NCBI GenBank assembly: GCA_036270655.1
Contig: DATBCD010000107.1
Span: forward strand, 8,424-72,423
Source of the DNA: VBCK01 sp036270655
Lineage (GTDB): Bacteria; Pseudomonadota; Gammaproteobacteria; Burkholderiales; Burkholderiaceae_F
DNA length: 64,000 nt
Direction: 5' to 3'
The number at the start of each line of letters is the position of its first letter. Positions within the stretch are counted from its first letter, which is position 1. Under the pieces are notes generated by a model. The model saw only the letters and a list, made by a program, of their open reading frames with translations, did no database searches and was not told the origin of the DNA. The translations under genes and the position numbers were made by a program. This document shows, piece after piece, positions 34,256-43,098 of this stretch.

Positions 34256-35088
34256 TTGGAGACGGTACGGGACTGGTCCAGCATGCGGCGCAACTCGCGG
34301 TACACCGGAGCGGTATCGGGCCGCACGCCACGCCAGAACAGAAACGACTCCGCGGCCTGCTCGATCAGCATGCCCAGTCCGTCGGCCACCGTGTGCGCGC
34401 CGCCGCGCTCGGCCAGCCGCATGAACGGCGTCGGTTCCGGTGCGTACACCAGATCGTAAGCGAGCGCGCAATCGTCGAAAGTCTCCGGATCGATCGGCGG
34501 TGCATCCTGGTTCAGACTGCTGGAGGTTCCGTTGACGATCAGGTCGAAGTGCTCGGCGGGGATTTCATCCATTCGAATCGCCTCGACGCCGAATTCGTCG
34601 CCGAGCTCCTGAGCCCGACCGTGGGTGCGGTTGGCCACCGCAATCCACTTCGGCCTTTCCTCCAGCAGCGAGGCGATCAGGCCGCGCACGCCCCCGCCCG
34701 CGCCCAGCACCAGGATCGCCGCGTTAGTCACCTTGAATCCGAGCCGGTTGGTGATGTCGCGCACGAAACCGATTCCGTCGGTGTTCTCGCCGAAAATCGT
34801 GTCTTCGTCGAACTTCAGCGTATTGACCGCGCCGGCCAGGCGCGCCCTGGCGGTCAGCGAGTCGGCCAGCTTGGATGCGTCGAGCTTGAACGGAATCGTC
34901 ACGTTCAGCCCCAGGTACCCCGAGTCGCGCAAGCCGAGCGCGAATTCCTCGAACCCGTCCAGGGGTCCCTCCAGGCGTTCATAGGTGATCGGCTGCTGGG
35001 TAGCCTGGGCGAACAGCCGGTGGATCTCCGGCGATCGGCTATGGCCGATCGGATTTCCGACGACGGCGTAGCGGTCGACCTTGGCCAT
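34252..35088 (-). CDS. aroE: Shikimate dehydrogenase
   Basis: 278 aa, NADP-dependent step of aromatic amino-acid synthesis. N-terminal YAVVGNPIGHSRSPEIHRLF, the catalytic Lys in GLNVTIPFKLDASKLAD with NTLKFDEDTIFGENTDGIGF, and the dinucleotide-binding LVLGAGGGVRGLIASLLEE are visible. It ends in a GTGA overlap with mtgA and starts 3 bases after the stop of the TonB-like gene. Another enzyme of this pathway, AroQ, is encoded at 42594. Confidence 0.95.
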   Translation of the reverse strand: MAKVDRYAVVGNPIGHSRSPEIHRLFAQATQQPITYERLEGPLDGFEEFALGLRDSGYLGLNVTIPFKLDASKLADSLTARARLAGAVNTLKFDEDTIFGENTDGIGFVRDITNRLGFKVTNAAILVLGAGGGVRGLIASLLEERPKWIAVANRTHGRAQELGDEFGVEAIRMDEIPAEHFDLIVNGTSSSLNQDAPPIDPETFDDCALAYDLVYAPEPTPFMRLAERGGAHTVADGLGMLIEQAAESFLFWRGVRPDTAPVYRELRRMLDQSRTVSK

Positions 35089-35091
35089 CAG

Positions 35092-35970
35092 CTAATGACG
35101 CCCCGCCGTCGCATCGACGATGGCACGGGTACCGAACTGATCGTTGGTAAACATCCAGGTCCGTGTGATCTCGAGCACATCGGTGTCGCGCGCGATCTCG
35201 GGCGGAAACGGCGGGTACGGAGCAGCAAGCTTAACTATACGGCGCGCCGCGCGGTCCAGGACCGCGGAGCCGGACGAGCGCTCGATGATCGCATCGAGCA
35301 GCGAGCCGCTGCGATTGATCACCACCGTCATCTGCAGCGATCCGTAGATGCGCCCGCGCGCTTCCTCGGGATAGTTCTCGTTGCCGACCTTTTCGACCCG
35401 CGCGCGCCAGTCCTCGAAGTATCGCGCGAAGCGGTACTCGGAGGTGCTGGGCATGAAATGGTGCCGGCGCGGCCGCTGCTGGTAGTCGGAAATCTCCCTG
35501 GAAATTTCCGCCTCCATGCGCGCCAGCTGCTGCTTGTACGCCTCGGGATGCTCGGTGCCGTTGTTGCTTTGCTTGCGCTGCTCGACCACGTAGGTGGTGG
35601 CGTTCATCTTGCGGACCATCGCCAGCAGCTGGCGCTGTTCCTGCTCCAGGCGCTCAACCGATTTGCGTTCGACCTGGATCGTGTCGCCGTCGTGCTCTTC
35701 GGACAGATTGGGAAACGGCGAGCTGCGGCGACCTTCGTCCTGAGTGCCGCCGCCTTCCAGGTTCGCCTGGGCCAGCGCCTGGGGCTTGGAAGGGCTGGCC
35801 GCGCTTTTCGCATTGACCAGCACGATTTCCAGCATCGGGTCGGTCTGATGCATTCGCAGCAGCTCCGGATCGACGAACCGGACTGCCAGCACCAGCGCGT
35901 GCATCCCCGCCGACGCCATCAACGCCGCCATCAGCACCCGATCACTGAACCACGAGTCGATCAACTGCAT
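35092..35970 (-). CDS. TonB-family energy transducer
   Basis: 292 aa from ATG 35970, which has GGAG 7 bases upstream; a TTG start at 36003 is less likely. A single N-terminal membrane helix (about residues 11-30) is followed by a long periplasmic stretch with a predicted coiled coil (about 95-145) and the C-terminal TonB domain: YFEDWRARVEKVGNENYPEE, GRIYGSLQMTVVINRSGSLL, RRIVKLAAPYPPFPPEI. No exbB/exbD or receptor gene is adjacent. It sits between the RNase II-family gene and aroE. Confidence 0.88.
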   Translation of the reverse strand: MQLIDSWFSDRVLMAALMASAGMHALVLAVRFVDPELLRMHQTDPMLEIVLVNAKSAASPSKPQALAQANLEGGGTQDEGRRSSPFPNLSEEHDGDTIQVERKSVERLEQEQRQLLAMVRKMNATTYVVEQRKQSNNGTEHPEAYKQQLARMEAEISREISDYQQRPRRHHFMPSTSEYRFARYFEDWRARVEKVGNENYPEEARGRIYGSLQMTVVINRSGSLLDAIIERSSGSAVLDRAARRIVKLAAPYPPFPPEIARDTDVLEITRTWMFTNDQFGTRAIVDATAGRH

Positions 35971-36071
35971 TTGCCGCTCCACCCCAACGTTTCCGATAGC
36001 CAAGCCTCGGACACGCCGCAGCCCGTCCTGGGACCGTCAGTCTCGAACGATGCGTGAGTCTGCACCGTTTT

Positions 36072-38066
36072 TCACCCTGCCGTCTGGCCGGAGCCGTCCT
36101 GCAAATCCGGAGTTGCCGGCGCGGTCGGGTCGGTGGCAGCGCCAAAGCGAGCCGCATCCAGCGCCGCATCCTCCTCGTCGAGTCCCTGGTCGTTGGAGGC
36201 GTCCAGCACCCGATGCAGCCGCGCGTCCAGTGAAAGATCGATCAGATCGTGGCCGCACAGCTCGAGCTCCACGCACCTGCCACGCGGCAACGGCGGCAGC
36301 CCGGACACGCGCACCACCAGCGGCAGCCCGTCCAGCCTGACCAGATCGCCGCGCAGAATCGTCGCGCGGCAGCGCCGAACGCCGCTTTGATCGAGCCAGC
36401 GCAGGCACCAGTAGCGCTCCATCGCCTGCTGGAAATCGTCATACGCCCCGTAGGTGGCGTCGAAGGCCGAGACGATCGCGAACAGTTGCGCGTCGTTGCG
36501 GGCGTACGCGGGCGGCTGGCCGGTGATCGCGGCGAGCAGCTGGCGCTGGTTGACCAGATCCACATAGCGGCGCAGCGGCGAACTGCTCCATGCATAGTGG
36601 GCGACGCCAAGCCCGTCGTGCGGCGCCGGAGCGGTCGACATGCGCACCCGGCCGGCCGACTGGGACCGATAAATGCCGGCCAGACCCTGCTCGGCCAGCC
36701 ACCGCCCCCAGTGCGAGTTCGCATAGATCATCAATTCAGCCACGATCCGGTCCAGCGGCGCATCACGCAACCTCGGCCGGATCGTCACGCGGGCCTGCTC
36801 GCCCTGCCCCTGCAGCTCGAAGGTGTAGTCGACACGTCCGCTCGCTTCGGGCCGACCGCGCGCCGCTTCGCGCTGCTTCAACAGGCCCCCGGCCAGGCGC
36901 CACAGCGCGCCGAGCTGGGCGCCAAACGGCAGCCCGGGCCGTGGATCGGCCAGCGCCTGCTCGGTCGCAACCGGCGCCAGCTCGTCATGGCGCAGATTGG
37001 CCTCGATGCGGATCCGCTCCACCACGCTGACGGCAGACTCGACTTTGACGCCCTCCGGATCCAGCTCCAGGTAAAGCGACACTGCCGGTACCGTGCGGCC
37101 CTGGTCGAGCGAGAAAGCCCCGATCCAGGCCTCGGGCAGCATCGTGATCTTCAGGCCGGGCGCGTAAACGGTCGACATGCGGGACCTGGCCAGCAGGTCG
37201 AGCGGATCGTCGCGCAGAATGGCCGTGGCCGGCGCGGCGATGTGAATCCCGATCCGTATCCGCCCGTGCGCCGTCTGCGACACCGAAAACGCATCGTCGA
37301 TCTCGGTGGTCGAGCTGTCGTCGATCGAGAACGCCTGGACGGGCGCCAGCGCGAGGGCTGCATCGTGCGGTGGCGGAGCGTGCGCAGGCGGGACAAAGCC
37401 GGTGCCGCGCGGAAAACAGCGCACCATGAAATTCTCCAGGTGCCAGTCATACGCCGAAGCGATCGAGCCGCGCGCCAGCAGCAGGCGCAGCGCGGTCGTC
37501 TTCAGCTCGCGCGCGGCCTGCTCGACCGCCTTGTACTCGGGCGAGTTCTTGTCCGGCTGCAACAGCAGCTGCGCCCCCTGGCGCAGGATCGGCTCGGGCA
37601 GACCGCCGGCCAGCAATTCGCCCACATACGACGCGCGCCGCTCGTCCTGTTCGCGCCGCCTGGCCACCGCGGCCAGTGCCGCTTGCAGCACGTCAGGAGC
37701 AGCCGGCCTGAACCTTCCTTTGCCCCGGCGGTGAAAATACACCGGAGCCGAATGCAGCCGCATCAGAATGGCCGCCGCCTCGACCGCCGCCGGCTCGTGG
37801 CCGAAGTACTCGCGGGCCAGCTCCTGAAATCCGAATTCCTCCTGGGGCGCGCATTGCCACAGGAAGTCCAGGTCCACGGCGCCGGCCTCGTGGCGGGCCT
37901 GCTCGAGCAGCTGCACGCCGCTCGGACGCTCGAAGCGCAGCAGCACATGGGCGGACTTGATCTTGGCGCGCCGGCCGCCGGGCAGCTCCACCTGAAACGA
38001 GGCGTCGGTGGCCGACAGCACCGCGCCGACCTTCAGATCGCCCTCTTCCTCGAACAGCAGATGCAT
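36072..38066 (-). CDS. RNase II-family (RNB domain) exoribonuclease
   Basis: 664 aa. The RNB catalytic core (about residues 240-560) has AFSIDDSSTTEIDDAFSVSQ with the acidic metal ligands, GIHIAAPATAILRDDPLDLL, and later HYAWSSSPLRRYVDLVNQRQ. The N-terminal part (about 1-60) resembles a cold-shock-like RNA-binding fold and the end (about 590-640) an S1-like barrel. It degrades RNA 3' to 5'. It is shorter than RNase R and belongs to the RNase II-like form seen next to aroE in this order. Confidence 0.9.
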   Translation of the reverse strand: MHLLFEEEGDLKVGAVLSATDASFQVELPGGRRAKIKSAHVLLRFERPSGVQLLEQARHEAGAVDLDFLWQCAPQEEFGFQELAREYFGHEPAAVEAAAILMRLHSAPVYFHRRGKGRFRPAAPDVLQAALAAVARRREQDERRASYVGELLAGGLPEPILRQGAQLLLQPDKNSPEYKAVEQAARELKTTALRLLLARGSIASAYDWHLENFMVRCFPRGTGFVPPAHAPPPHDAALALAPVQAFSIDDSSTTEIDDAFSVSQTAHGRIRIGIHIAAPATAILRDDPLDLLARSRMSTVYAPGLKITMLPEAWIGAFSLDQGRTVPAVSLYLELDPEGVKVESAVSVVERIRIEANLRHDELAPVATEQALADPRPGLPFGAQLGALWRLAGGLLKQREAARGRPEASGRVDYTFELQGQGEQARVTIRPRLRDAPLDRIVAELMIYANSHWGRWLAEQGLAGIYRSQSAGRVRMSTAPAPHDGLGVAHYAWSSSPLRRYVDLVNQRQLLAAITGQPPAYARNDAQLFAIVSAFDATYGAYDDFQQAMERYWCLRWLDQSGVRRCRATILRGDLVRLDGLPLVVRVSGLPPLPRGRCVELELCGHDLIDLSLDARLHRVLDASNDQGLDEEDAALDAARFGAATDPTAPATPDLQDGSGQTAG

Positions 38067-38098
38067 TGGATCCGGTGGCCGTTACAGGTCCGCTTGGT

Positions 38099-38839
38099 TC
38101 AGACGGTCAACCCTCCGGCCACCTCGATCACGGCGCCGTTGATATAGCTTGCCTCGTCGGAGGCGAGAAAGGCGTACACATTGGCCACTTCCTCCGGCCG
38201 GCCGAGACGCCTCAACGGGACCCGTTCGGTCAACTGGGACAGCACGCGCTGCGGGATCGACTCCAGGATGTGGGTCGCGATGAAGCCGGGACAGACGGCG
38301 TTGCATCGGATCCCCTTCGGGCCGAGCTCGCGCGCCCAGGTCTTCACGAATCCGATCACCCCGAACTTGCTGGCCGCGTAGTTGGTCTGACCGAAGTTTC
38401 CGTAGATGCCCACCACGCTGGAGGCGTTCAGTATCACGCCGGATCCCTGCTCGAGCATCAGCCCCAGCACCGCCTTGCTGCTGTTGTAGGTTCCCTTCAG
38501 ATTGACGTCGATCACGCGGTCGAACTGCTCGTCGGTCATGTTCTGGATGCGCGCATCCTGCGTGATACCGGCGTTGTTCACGAGGACATCGACGCGGCCG
38601 AAGCGCATGCGCAACTGGCCCACCATCTCGTCGAGCTGATCGCGCCGCGTCACGTCGACCGCGAACGATTCGATGATCTCGCCGTTGATCTTCAAGGCCG
38701 AGCGCGCCGCCTGCAACGCGTCGGCCGACAGGTCCACCAGAGCAACTGCTGCCCCCTCGTCGAGAAATTTTCGAGCCGTCGCGTAGCCGATCCCCTGCGC
38801 TGCGCCCGTGATCACGGCCACCTTTCCCTTCAGTTTCAT
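38099..38839 (-). CDS. SDR oxidoreductase, 3-oxoacyl-ACP or acetoacetyl-CoA reductase type
   Basis: 246 aa. Classical SDR marks: GKVAVITGAAQGIGYATARK (residues about 4-23), DVLVNNAGITQDARI, the catalytic Ser in NASSVVGIYGNFG and Tyr-Lys in TNYAASKFGVIGF, and the C-terminal GAVIEVAGGLTV. It is likely NADPH-dependent and FabG- or PhaB-like; the present context cannot separate fatty-acid from polyester metabolism. It follows the esterase gene by 12 bases on the same strand and precedes the RNase gene. Confidence 0.9.
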   Translation of the reverse strand: MKLKGKVAVITGAAQGIGYATARKFLDEGAAVALVDLSADALQAARSALKINGEIIESFAVDVTRRDQLDEMVGQLRMRFGRVDVLVNNAGITQDARIQNMTDEQFDRVIDVNLKGTYNSSKAVLGLMLEQGSGVILNASSVVGIYGNFGQTNYAASKFGVIGFVKTWARELGPKGIRCNAVCPGFIATHILESIPQRVLSQLTERVPLRRLGRPEEVANVYAFLASDEASYINGAVIEVAGGLTV

Positions 38840-38851
38840 CGCTCCGCCCTG

Positions 38852-39424
38852 TCAGTTCAGTCCGTCACAAAAATCGAGCACCTCGCCCAGATAGCGGTCG
38901 AAGTCCGACAGCGCGTGGTCCGAGCCCTGGACCACTCTTTGCCGGCACCCCGCGTACTTGGCCACCATCGTGGTCCAGTCGATCACCTCGTCTGCGGTGG
39001 CGGCAATCAGGAAATAGCGCTCCGGCCGGCTGATCCGGGCCGTATCCACGCCATGCAACTCGGCCAGATGATCGGCCGTCAGCTCGACCGTCTGATCCGA
39101 GAAAAAGACCGGGTGCCGGCCCAGTTGGGCAGCCAGATCGCGGTACGGGAAAACGGCCGGGTTGAGCAGCACGGCCCGGCAGCCGAGGCGTTCGGCCACC
39201 CAGGTGGCGTAGTAGCCTCCGAGCGAGCTACCGACCAGTGTCAGCTTGGCCGGATGTTCGAGAGCGGCCGCGGCCAGCGCCATGTTCACCGCCGCCCGTG
39301 GCGACACCGGAAGTTGCGGGCAGACGAAATCGCCAGAGCGTCCGCGCGCGGCCAGCGCCGAGCGGATCTGCTCCGCCTTGGTGGAGCGCGGCGACGAGCG
39401 GAAACCATGAAGGTAAAGAATCAT
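38852..39424 (-). CDS. YqiA-like esterase
   Basis: 190 aa from ATG 39424, overlapping the mpl stop as ATGA. An alpha/beta hydrolase: LYLHGFRSSPRSTKAEQIRS at the start, nucleophile elbow LTLVGSSLGGYYATW, acid in AATADEVIDW and histidine in VVQGSDHALSDFDRYL. The length and order match YqiA-type esterases; the natural substrate is unknown. It is coupled to the peptidoglycan-recycling ligase Mpl and followed by the SDR gene. Confidence 0.88.
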   Translation of the reverse strand: MILYLHGFRSSPRSTKAEQIRSALAARGRSGDFVCPQLPVSPRAAVNMALAAAALEHPAKLTLVGSSLGGYYATWVAERLGCRAVLLNPAVFPYRDLAAQLGRHPVFFSDQTVELTADHLAELHGVDTARISRPERYFLIAATADEVIDWTTMVAKYAGCRQRVVQGSDHALSDFDRYLGEVLDFCDGLN

Positions 39425-40797
39425 CCGCCGGTGCCCCGTCGCGCCAGCAACTCCAGGATCCGGTGCGGCATGCCGCCGAAGCCGCCGTTGCTCATCACCA
39501 CCACGTGATCGCCCGGTCGAGCGGCCTCGGCCACCTGCGCTGCCAGAGCATCCAGGTCCTGCGCCACGCACGCGCCGTCGAGCTCACGCATCACCTCGGC
39601 CGCGTCCCAGGCCACGGCACGCCGCCCCTCGCGCGGCGCGTAGCAGAACACCCGGTCGGCCAGCCGCAGGCTGTCGACCAGCGGCTGTCGCATCGAGCCC
39701 AGGCGCATCGTGTTGGAGCGGGGCTCGAACACCGCCAGCAGGCGTGAACCCACGCGCCGCCGCAGGCCCTGCAGCGTGGCCGCGATCGCGCTCGGGTGGT
39801 GCGCGAAATCGTCGTACACGGTCACCCCAAAGGCCTCGCCGGCCACCTCCAGCCGGCGGCGCACCCCGGCAAAGGTCTGCAGTGCTTCGACCGCACGGGC
39901 CGGCTCGACTCCGGCGGCCGAAGCGGCGGCGATCGCGGCCAGCGCGTTACACCGGTTGTGCTCGCCCGCCAGCGCGAGGCGGACCCGCCCGTGCAGGGTC
40001 GAGCCCTGCAGCACGTCGAACTCGTGCACCCTGCTTTCCTCGATCCCGCCGGCATGCCAGCCGCCCGGCTCGTTGAAGCGTTCCACCGAGCTCCAGCAGC
40101 CGCGCTGCAGCACACGCGCCAGCGCCTCATCGGATCCATTGACGATCAGGCGGCCGCTGGCCGGCACGCAACGCACCAGATGATGAAACTGCGTCTCGAT
40201 AGCCGCCAGGTCGGCGAAGATGTCGGCGTGGTCGAATTCCAGGTTGTTCAGGACCGCGATGCGCGGAAAATAGTGGACGAACTTGCTGCGCTTGTCGAAA
40301 AAGGCGGTGTCGTACTCGTCGGCCTCGATGACAAAGAGTCGACCCTCACCGATCCGGGCCGACGTGCCGAAATCGAGCGGCACTCCCCCGATCAGGAAGC
40401 CGGGCGAGGTGTCCGTGACCTGCAGGATCCAGGCCAGCATCGACGCGGTGGTGGTCTTGCCGTGCGTTCCGGCCACCGCCAGCACCTCGCGACCCCCGAG
40501 CACGTTCTCGTGAAGCCATTGCGGCCCCGACACAAAGGGCGCGCCGCTGTCCAGGATCGCCTCCATCAGCGGATTGCCACGCGAGACCACGTTGCCGACC
40601 ACGAAGCGGTCCGGCTGCAGCTGCAGCTGATCCGCGCCGAATCCTTCGATCGGGTCGATGCCGGCGAGGCGCAACTGCTCGCTCATTGGCGGATACACTG
40701 CGGTGTCGCAGCCGGTCACCCGATGCCCGGTCGCCTTGGCGAGTTGCGCGAGCCCGCCCATGAACGTGCCGCCGATCCCGAGTATGTGCAAATGCAT
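39421..40797 (-). CDS. mpl: UDP-MurNAc:L-Ala-gamma-D-Glu-meso-DAP ligase
   Basis: 458 aa Mur-ligase-family enzyme that attaches the tripeptide recovered from old cell wall to UDP-MurNAc. Marks: HILGIGGTFMGGLAQLAKAT (about residues 4-23), the ATP loop AVAGTHGKTTTASMLAWILQ, VIEADEYDTAFFDKRSKFVH, LNNLEFDHADIF, and YDDFAHHPSAIAATLQGLR. The peptidoglycan amidase AmpD, encoded at 53963, acts in the same recycling pathway. First gene of mpl-esterase-SDR. Confidence 0.95.
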   Translation of the reverse strand: MHLHILGIGGTFMGGLAQLAKATGHRVTGCDTAVYPPMSEQLRLAGIDPIEGFGADQLQLQPDRFVVGNVVSRGNPLMEAILDSGAPFVSGPQWLHENVLGGREVLAVAGTHGKTTTASMLAWILQVTDTSPGFLIGGVPLDFGTSARIGEGRLFVIEADEYDTAFFDKRSKFVHYFPRIAVLNNLEFDHADIFADLAAIETQFHHLVRCVPASGRLIVNGSDEALARVLQRGCWSSVERFNEPGGWHAGGIEESRVHEFDVLQGSTLHGRVRLALAGEHNRCNALAAIAAASAAGVEPARAVEALQTFAGVRRRLEVAGEAFGVTVYDDFAHHPSAIAATLQGLRRRVGSRLLAVFEPRSNTMRLGSMRQPLVDSLRLADRVFCYAPREGRRAVAWDAAEVMRELDGACVAQDLDALAAQVAEAARPGDHVVVMSNGGFGGMPHRILELLARRGTGG

Positions 40798-40934
40798 CAG
40801 AAGCCAATCGGTCTATTGCGGACACCGCGCGACCCGCCTGGTACGCGGTGTCGCGAGCGCCGAGGTCAGCCACTCAGTTTTGAAACGTCGATATCTTCAT
40901 CGGAACGCGCCGTCGGAAGACTTGGAATTGGCGG

Positions 40935-41037
40935 GCCATTGCAGCCACGCCGTACGCGGTACGGCCTCGCCAATGGCACGGGCTAAGGACCACCCTGCGG
41001 ACCTGCAGGCCCACGGTTCGGCCGTGACCGCAGGGTG
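40935..41037 (+). promoter_or_regulatory. Two nested hairpins between mpl and the conserved gene
   Basis: The 306-base divergent region holds two strong structures. First: GCCATTG (40935-40941) with CAATGGC (40971-40977), enclosing GCCGTAC-GCG-GTACGGC (40949-40965). Second: CACCCTGCGG (40991-41000) with CCGCAGGGTG (41028-41037), enclosing CACGG/CCGTG (41012-41026). Neither is followed by a T-run in either direction that would make a standard terminator. They end 66 bases before the ATG at 41104, as a leader structure would. Confidence 0.5.
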
Positions 41038-41103
41038 ATTTCAACCGGCCTGCTGCAGCGCAGGAATGTAGCATTGTCGGACCCTTTGAGGGCCACTGAA
41101 ACG

Positions 41104-41793
41104 ATGAGCCAGAGTCCAGTCCGCAGCGCGTCCCGCGGGGAAGACCTGAAAACCGCGATCGCCGCATCGGCCGCGCGCTGGATCGCGGAAGATGGGTGCG
41201 ACTACGCAACGGCAAAGCGCAGGGCCGCGAGGGAAGTGCTGGGCGAGGCGGCCGGCGCATTCGGCGCGATGCCCGACAATGCGCTGGTCGAGTCCGAACT
41301 GCGGCGCTATCTGCGGTTGTTCGCGGCCGACAGTCAGCCGGCTCAGCTGGCGGCGCTGCGCCGCCTGGCGCTGCGGTGGATGCGGCGGCTGCTCGAGTTC
41401 AATCCGCACCTGGTGGGCGCGGTTCTGAACGGCACCGCAACCGGCCACTCGGGTATCCATCTGAATCTGTATACCGACAGCGCGAAGGACGTGGAGATAT
41501 TCCTGTTGAATCAGTCGCAGCCGTTCGAGGTACGCGAGGCCGGCCCGAACGCGGAGACGACGCAGGAAGTGCTCGAATTCCTGGTGCCGGCACCGCGCGA
41601 CAGCCACCTGGAGGACCCCATCGGGATGACGCTGAGTGTGATGGACCCGGTCGCGCTGCGGGTGGCTCCTGCCGGCCGGGCCAAGGACCCTGACCTGCAC
41701 CCGGTCGAACGAGCCGGGCGCGCCAGCGTCTCGATGGTTGAGCGCCTGCTGGCGGAGACCGGCGAGGTGCCAGGGGGCGGGACTTCCTTGTGA
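41104..41793 (+). CDS. Conserved protein of unknown function, nucleotidyltransferase-like
   Basis: 229 aa from ATG 41104; the frame is open earlier but without a better start. The core FNPHLVGAVLNGTATGHSGI followed by HLNLYTDSAKDVEIFLLNQS is strongly conserved in a betaproteobacterial family often labelled as a UDP-MurNAc-alanine ligase. I see no Mur-ligase motifs; the pattern of Gly-Thr-x-x-x-x-His-Ser with Asp pairs recalls the nucleotidyltransferase fold. No signal peptide. It is followed by the TlpA-like gene after a repeat-filled gap. Confidence 0.7.
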   Translation: MSQSPVRSASRGEDLKTAIAASAARWIAEDGCDYATAKRRAAREVLGEAAGAFGAMPDNALVESELRRYLRLFAADSQPAQLAALRRLALRWMRRLLEFNPHLVGAVLNGTATGHSGIHLNLYTDSAKDVEIFLLNQSQPFEVREAGPNAETTQEVLEFLVPAPRDSHLEDPIGMTLSVMDPVALRVAPAGRAKDPDLHPVERAGRASVSMVERLLAETGEVPGGGTSL

Positions 41794-41811
41794 TGGTGTC
41801 GATTCTTCGAC

Positions 41812-41891
41812 CACCCTCTCCCCCGCCCCTCTCCCACTGGCGTGAGAGAGGGGAGATTGTGCTTTCACGCTGGCGTGGGAGAGGGGAGATG
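41812..41891. repeat. CT-rich dispersed palindromes
   Basis: The palindrome CCCCTCTC/GAGAGGGG recurs here, with two near-identical direct copies of GGCGTGAGAGAGGGGAGAT and GGCGTGGGAGAGGGGAGAT (about 41839-41857 and 41872-41890). It is the third site of the family in this window, after 1876-1939 (inside tcdA) and 7768-7861. It fills the gap between the unknown gene and the TlpA-like gene. Confidence 0.7.
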
Positions 41892-41932
41892 CGCGCGGCA
41901 AGTGGTCTGCGACCACTTGCCGAAGGATCGGA

Positions 41933-42466
41933 ATGGCGCGCAGGACCGCACTGATCGCGCTGGCCCTGGCGGCGGCGATCGCGCTGGCGGCCGGGGCGCT
42001 GTGGGCCTCGCGGCCAGCCCGCGATGCCGCGTCCGATCGGGCGACCGCCGCGTTGTTCGCGTTGACGCTGCCCGACGCGGACGGGGCTCAGAGGTCTCTT
42101 CAGTCCTGGCGGGGCAAGCTGCTGGTGGTGAACTTCTGGGCCACGTGGTGTGGGCCTTGCGTGGAAGAGATGCCCGAGTTGCAGCGCTTCGCCGACGAGT
42201 TCGCGCAACGCAATGTGGCCGTGATCGGCATCGGGGTCGACGACGCGGACAAGATCCGCGATTTCCGCCGGCAGCATCAGCTGAGAATTCCGCTGCTCGC
42301 CGCCGGATTCGACGGGATGCAACTGGCTCAGCAACTGGGCAACCCCGAGCCCGTGCTGCCCTATACTGCACTGATCTCGCCCGACGGCCGCCTCGTCGAG
42401 GAGCATTCAGGCCGCGTTCAGGCGCCCGAATTGCGCCGCTGGGTGGCCGAGTACGGTAGCCACTGA
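41933..42466 (+). CDS. TlpA-family thiol:disulfide oxidoreductase
   Basis: 177 aa. An N-terminal hydrophobic anchor or signal (about residues 5-25) precedes a thioredoxin fold with the active site FWATWCGPCVEEMPEL (Cys73, Cys76). Later segments GIGVDDADKIRDFRRQHQL and LPYTALISPDGRLVEEHSGR, with the cis-Pro in VLPYT, complete the redoxin fold. It is periplasmic by topology and probably reduces apocytochrome c or other periplasmic disulfides. No cytochrome c gene adjoins it. Confidence 0.92.
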   Translation: MARRTALIALALAAAIALAAGALWASRPARDAASDRATAALFALTLPDADGAQRSLQSWRGKLLVVNFWATWCGPCVEEMPELQRFADEFAQRNVAVIGIGVDDADKIRDFRRQHQLRIPLLAAGFDGMQLAQQLGNPEPVLPYTALISPDGRLVEEHSGRVQAPELRRWVAEYGSH

Positions 42467-42512
42467 GCGGTTGCGGGTGCCGGTCACGGGCTGGACAAAT
42501 CTCGGCGAATTG

Positions 42513-42540
42513 TAGACAATCCGCCGCTTCATACTAATAA
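42513..42540 (+). promoter_or_regulatory. Probable promoter of aroQ-accBC-prmA
   Basis: TAGACA (42513-42518) and TAATAA (42535-42540) are spaced by 16 bases in a locally AT-rich stretch upstream of the aroQ GTG. The -35 box is close to consensus, the -10 box only partly so. No other promoter-like sequence lies closer to aroQ. Confidence 0.4.
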
Positions 42541-42593
42541 CTGACGCCTTCTACCGCCTTTTCCCAGCCGGCAGCCAGGCGCCCGACCCCTCG

Positions 42594-43055
42594 GTGGCAC
42601 GCTCTGTCCTTGTCGTCAACGGTCCGAATCTGAATTTGCTTGGCAGCCGCGAGCCGGCGGTATACGGCCGCAGCACGCTGGCCGACATCGAGCGCGAGCT
42701 GGCCCAGGTTGCAACCGGTCTGGGGCTCACGCTGCAGACCTTCCAGAGCAACCACGAAGGTGGCCTGATCGACAGGGTGCACGCGGCGAGGGCCGACGGC
42801 ACGGATTTCATCATCATCAACGCCGGCGCCCTGACGCACACCAGCATCGCGCTGCGCGACGCATTGGCCGCCGTGGCCATTGCATTCGTCGAAGTGCACC
42901 TGTCCAACGTGTACCGGCGCGAGCGTTTTCGCCAGCGCTCGCTGCTGGCTGACCTGGCAGTCGGTTCGATCATCGGCCTGGGAGTGGCCGGATACCGCCT
43001 GGCGCTCGAATTCGCCGCGGGCTACTCCTCACCGCCGCCGGCGGCACAAGGCTGA
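42594..43055 (+). CDS. aroQ: 3-dehydroquinate dehydratase, type II
   Basis: 153 aa from GTG 42594. It dehydrates 3-dehydroquinate in the shikimate pathway. Marks: LVVNGPNLNLLGSREPAVYG with the catalytic Tyr, QTFQSNHEGGLIDRVHAA, INAGALTHTSIALRDAL and VEVHLSNVYRRERFRQRS with the catalytic His. The order aroQ-accB-accC is common in proteobacteria, although the pathways differ. It lies 43 bases before accB. Confidence 0.95.
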   Translation: MARSVLVVNGPNLNLLGSREPAVYGRSTLADIERELAQVATGLGLTLQTFQSNHEGGLIDRVHAARADGTDFIIINAGALTHTSIALRDALAAVAIAFVEVHLSNVYRRERFRQRSLLADLAVGSIIGLGVAGYRLALEFAAGYSSPPPAAQG

Positions 43056-43098
43056 GTCAGTGGCCCGGCGCTCCTCGACCGAAACAACGCCCCGCACG

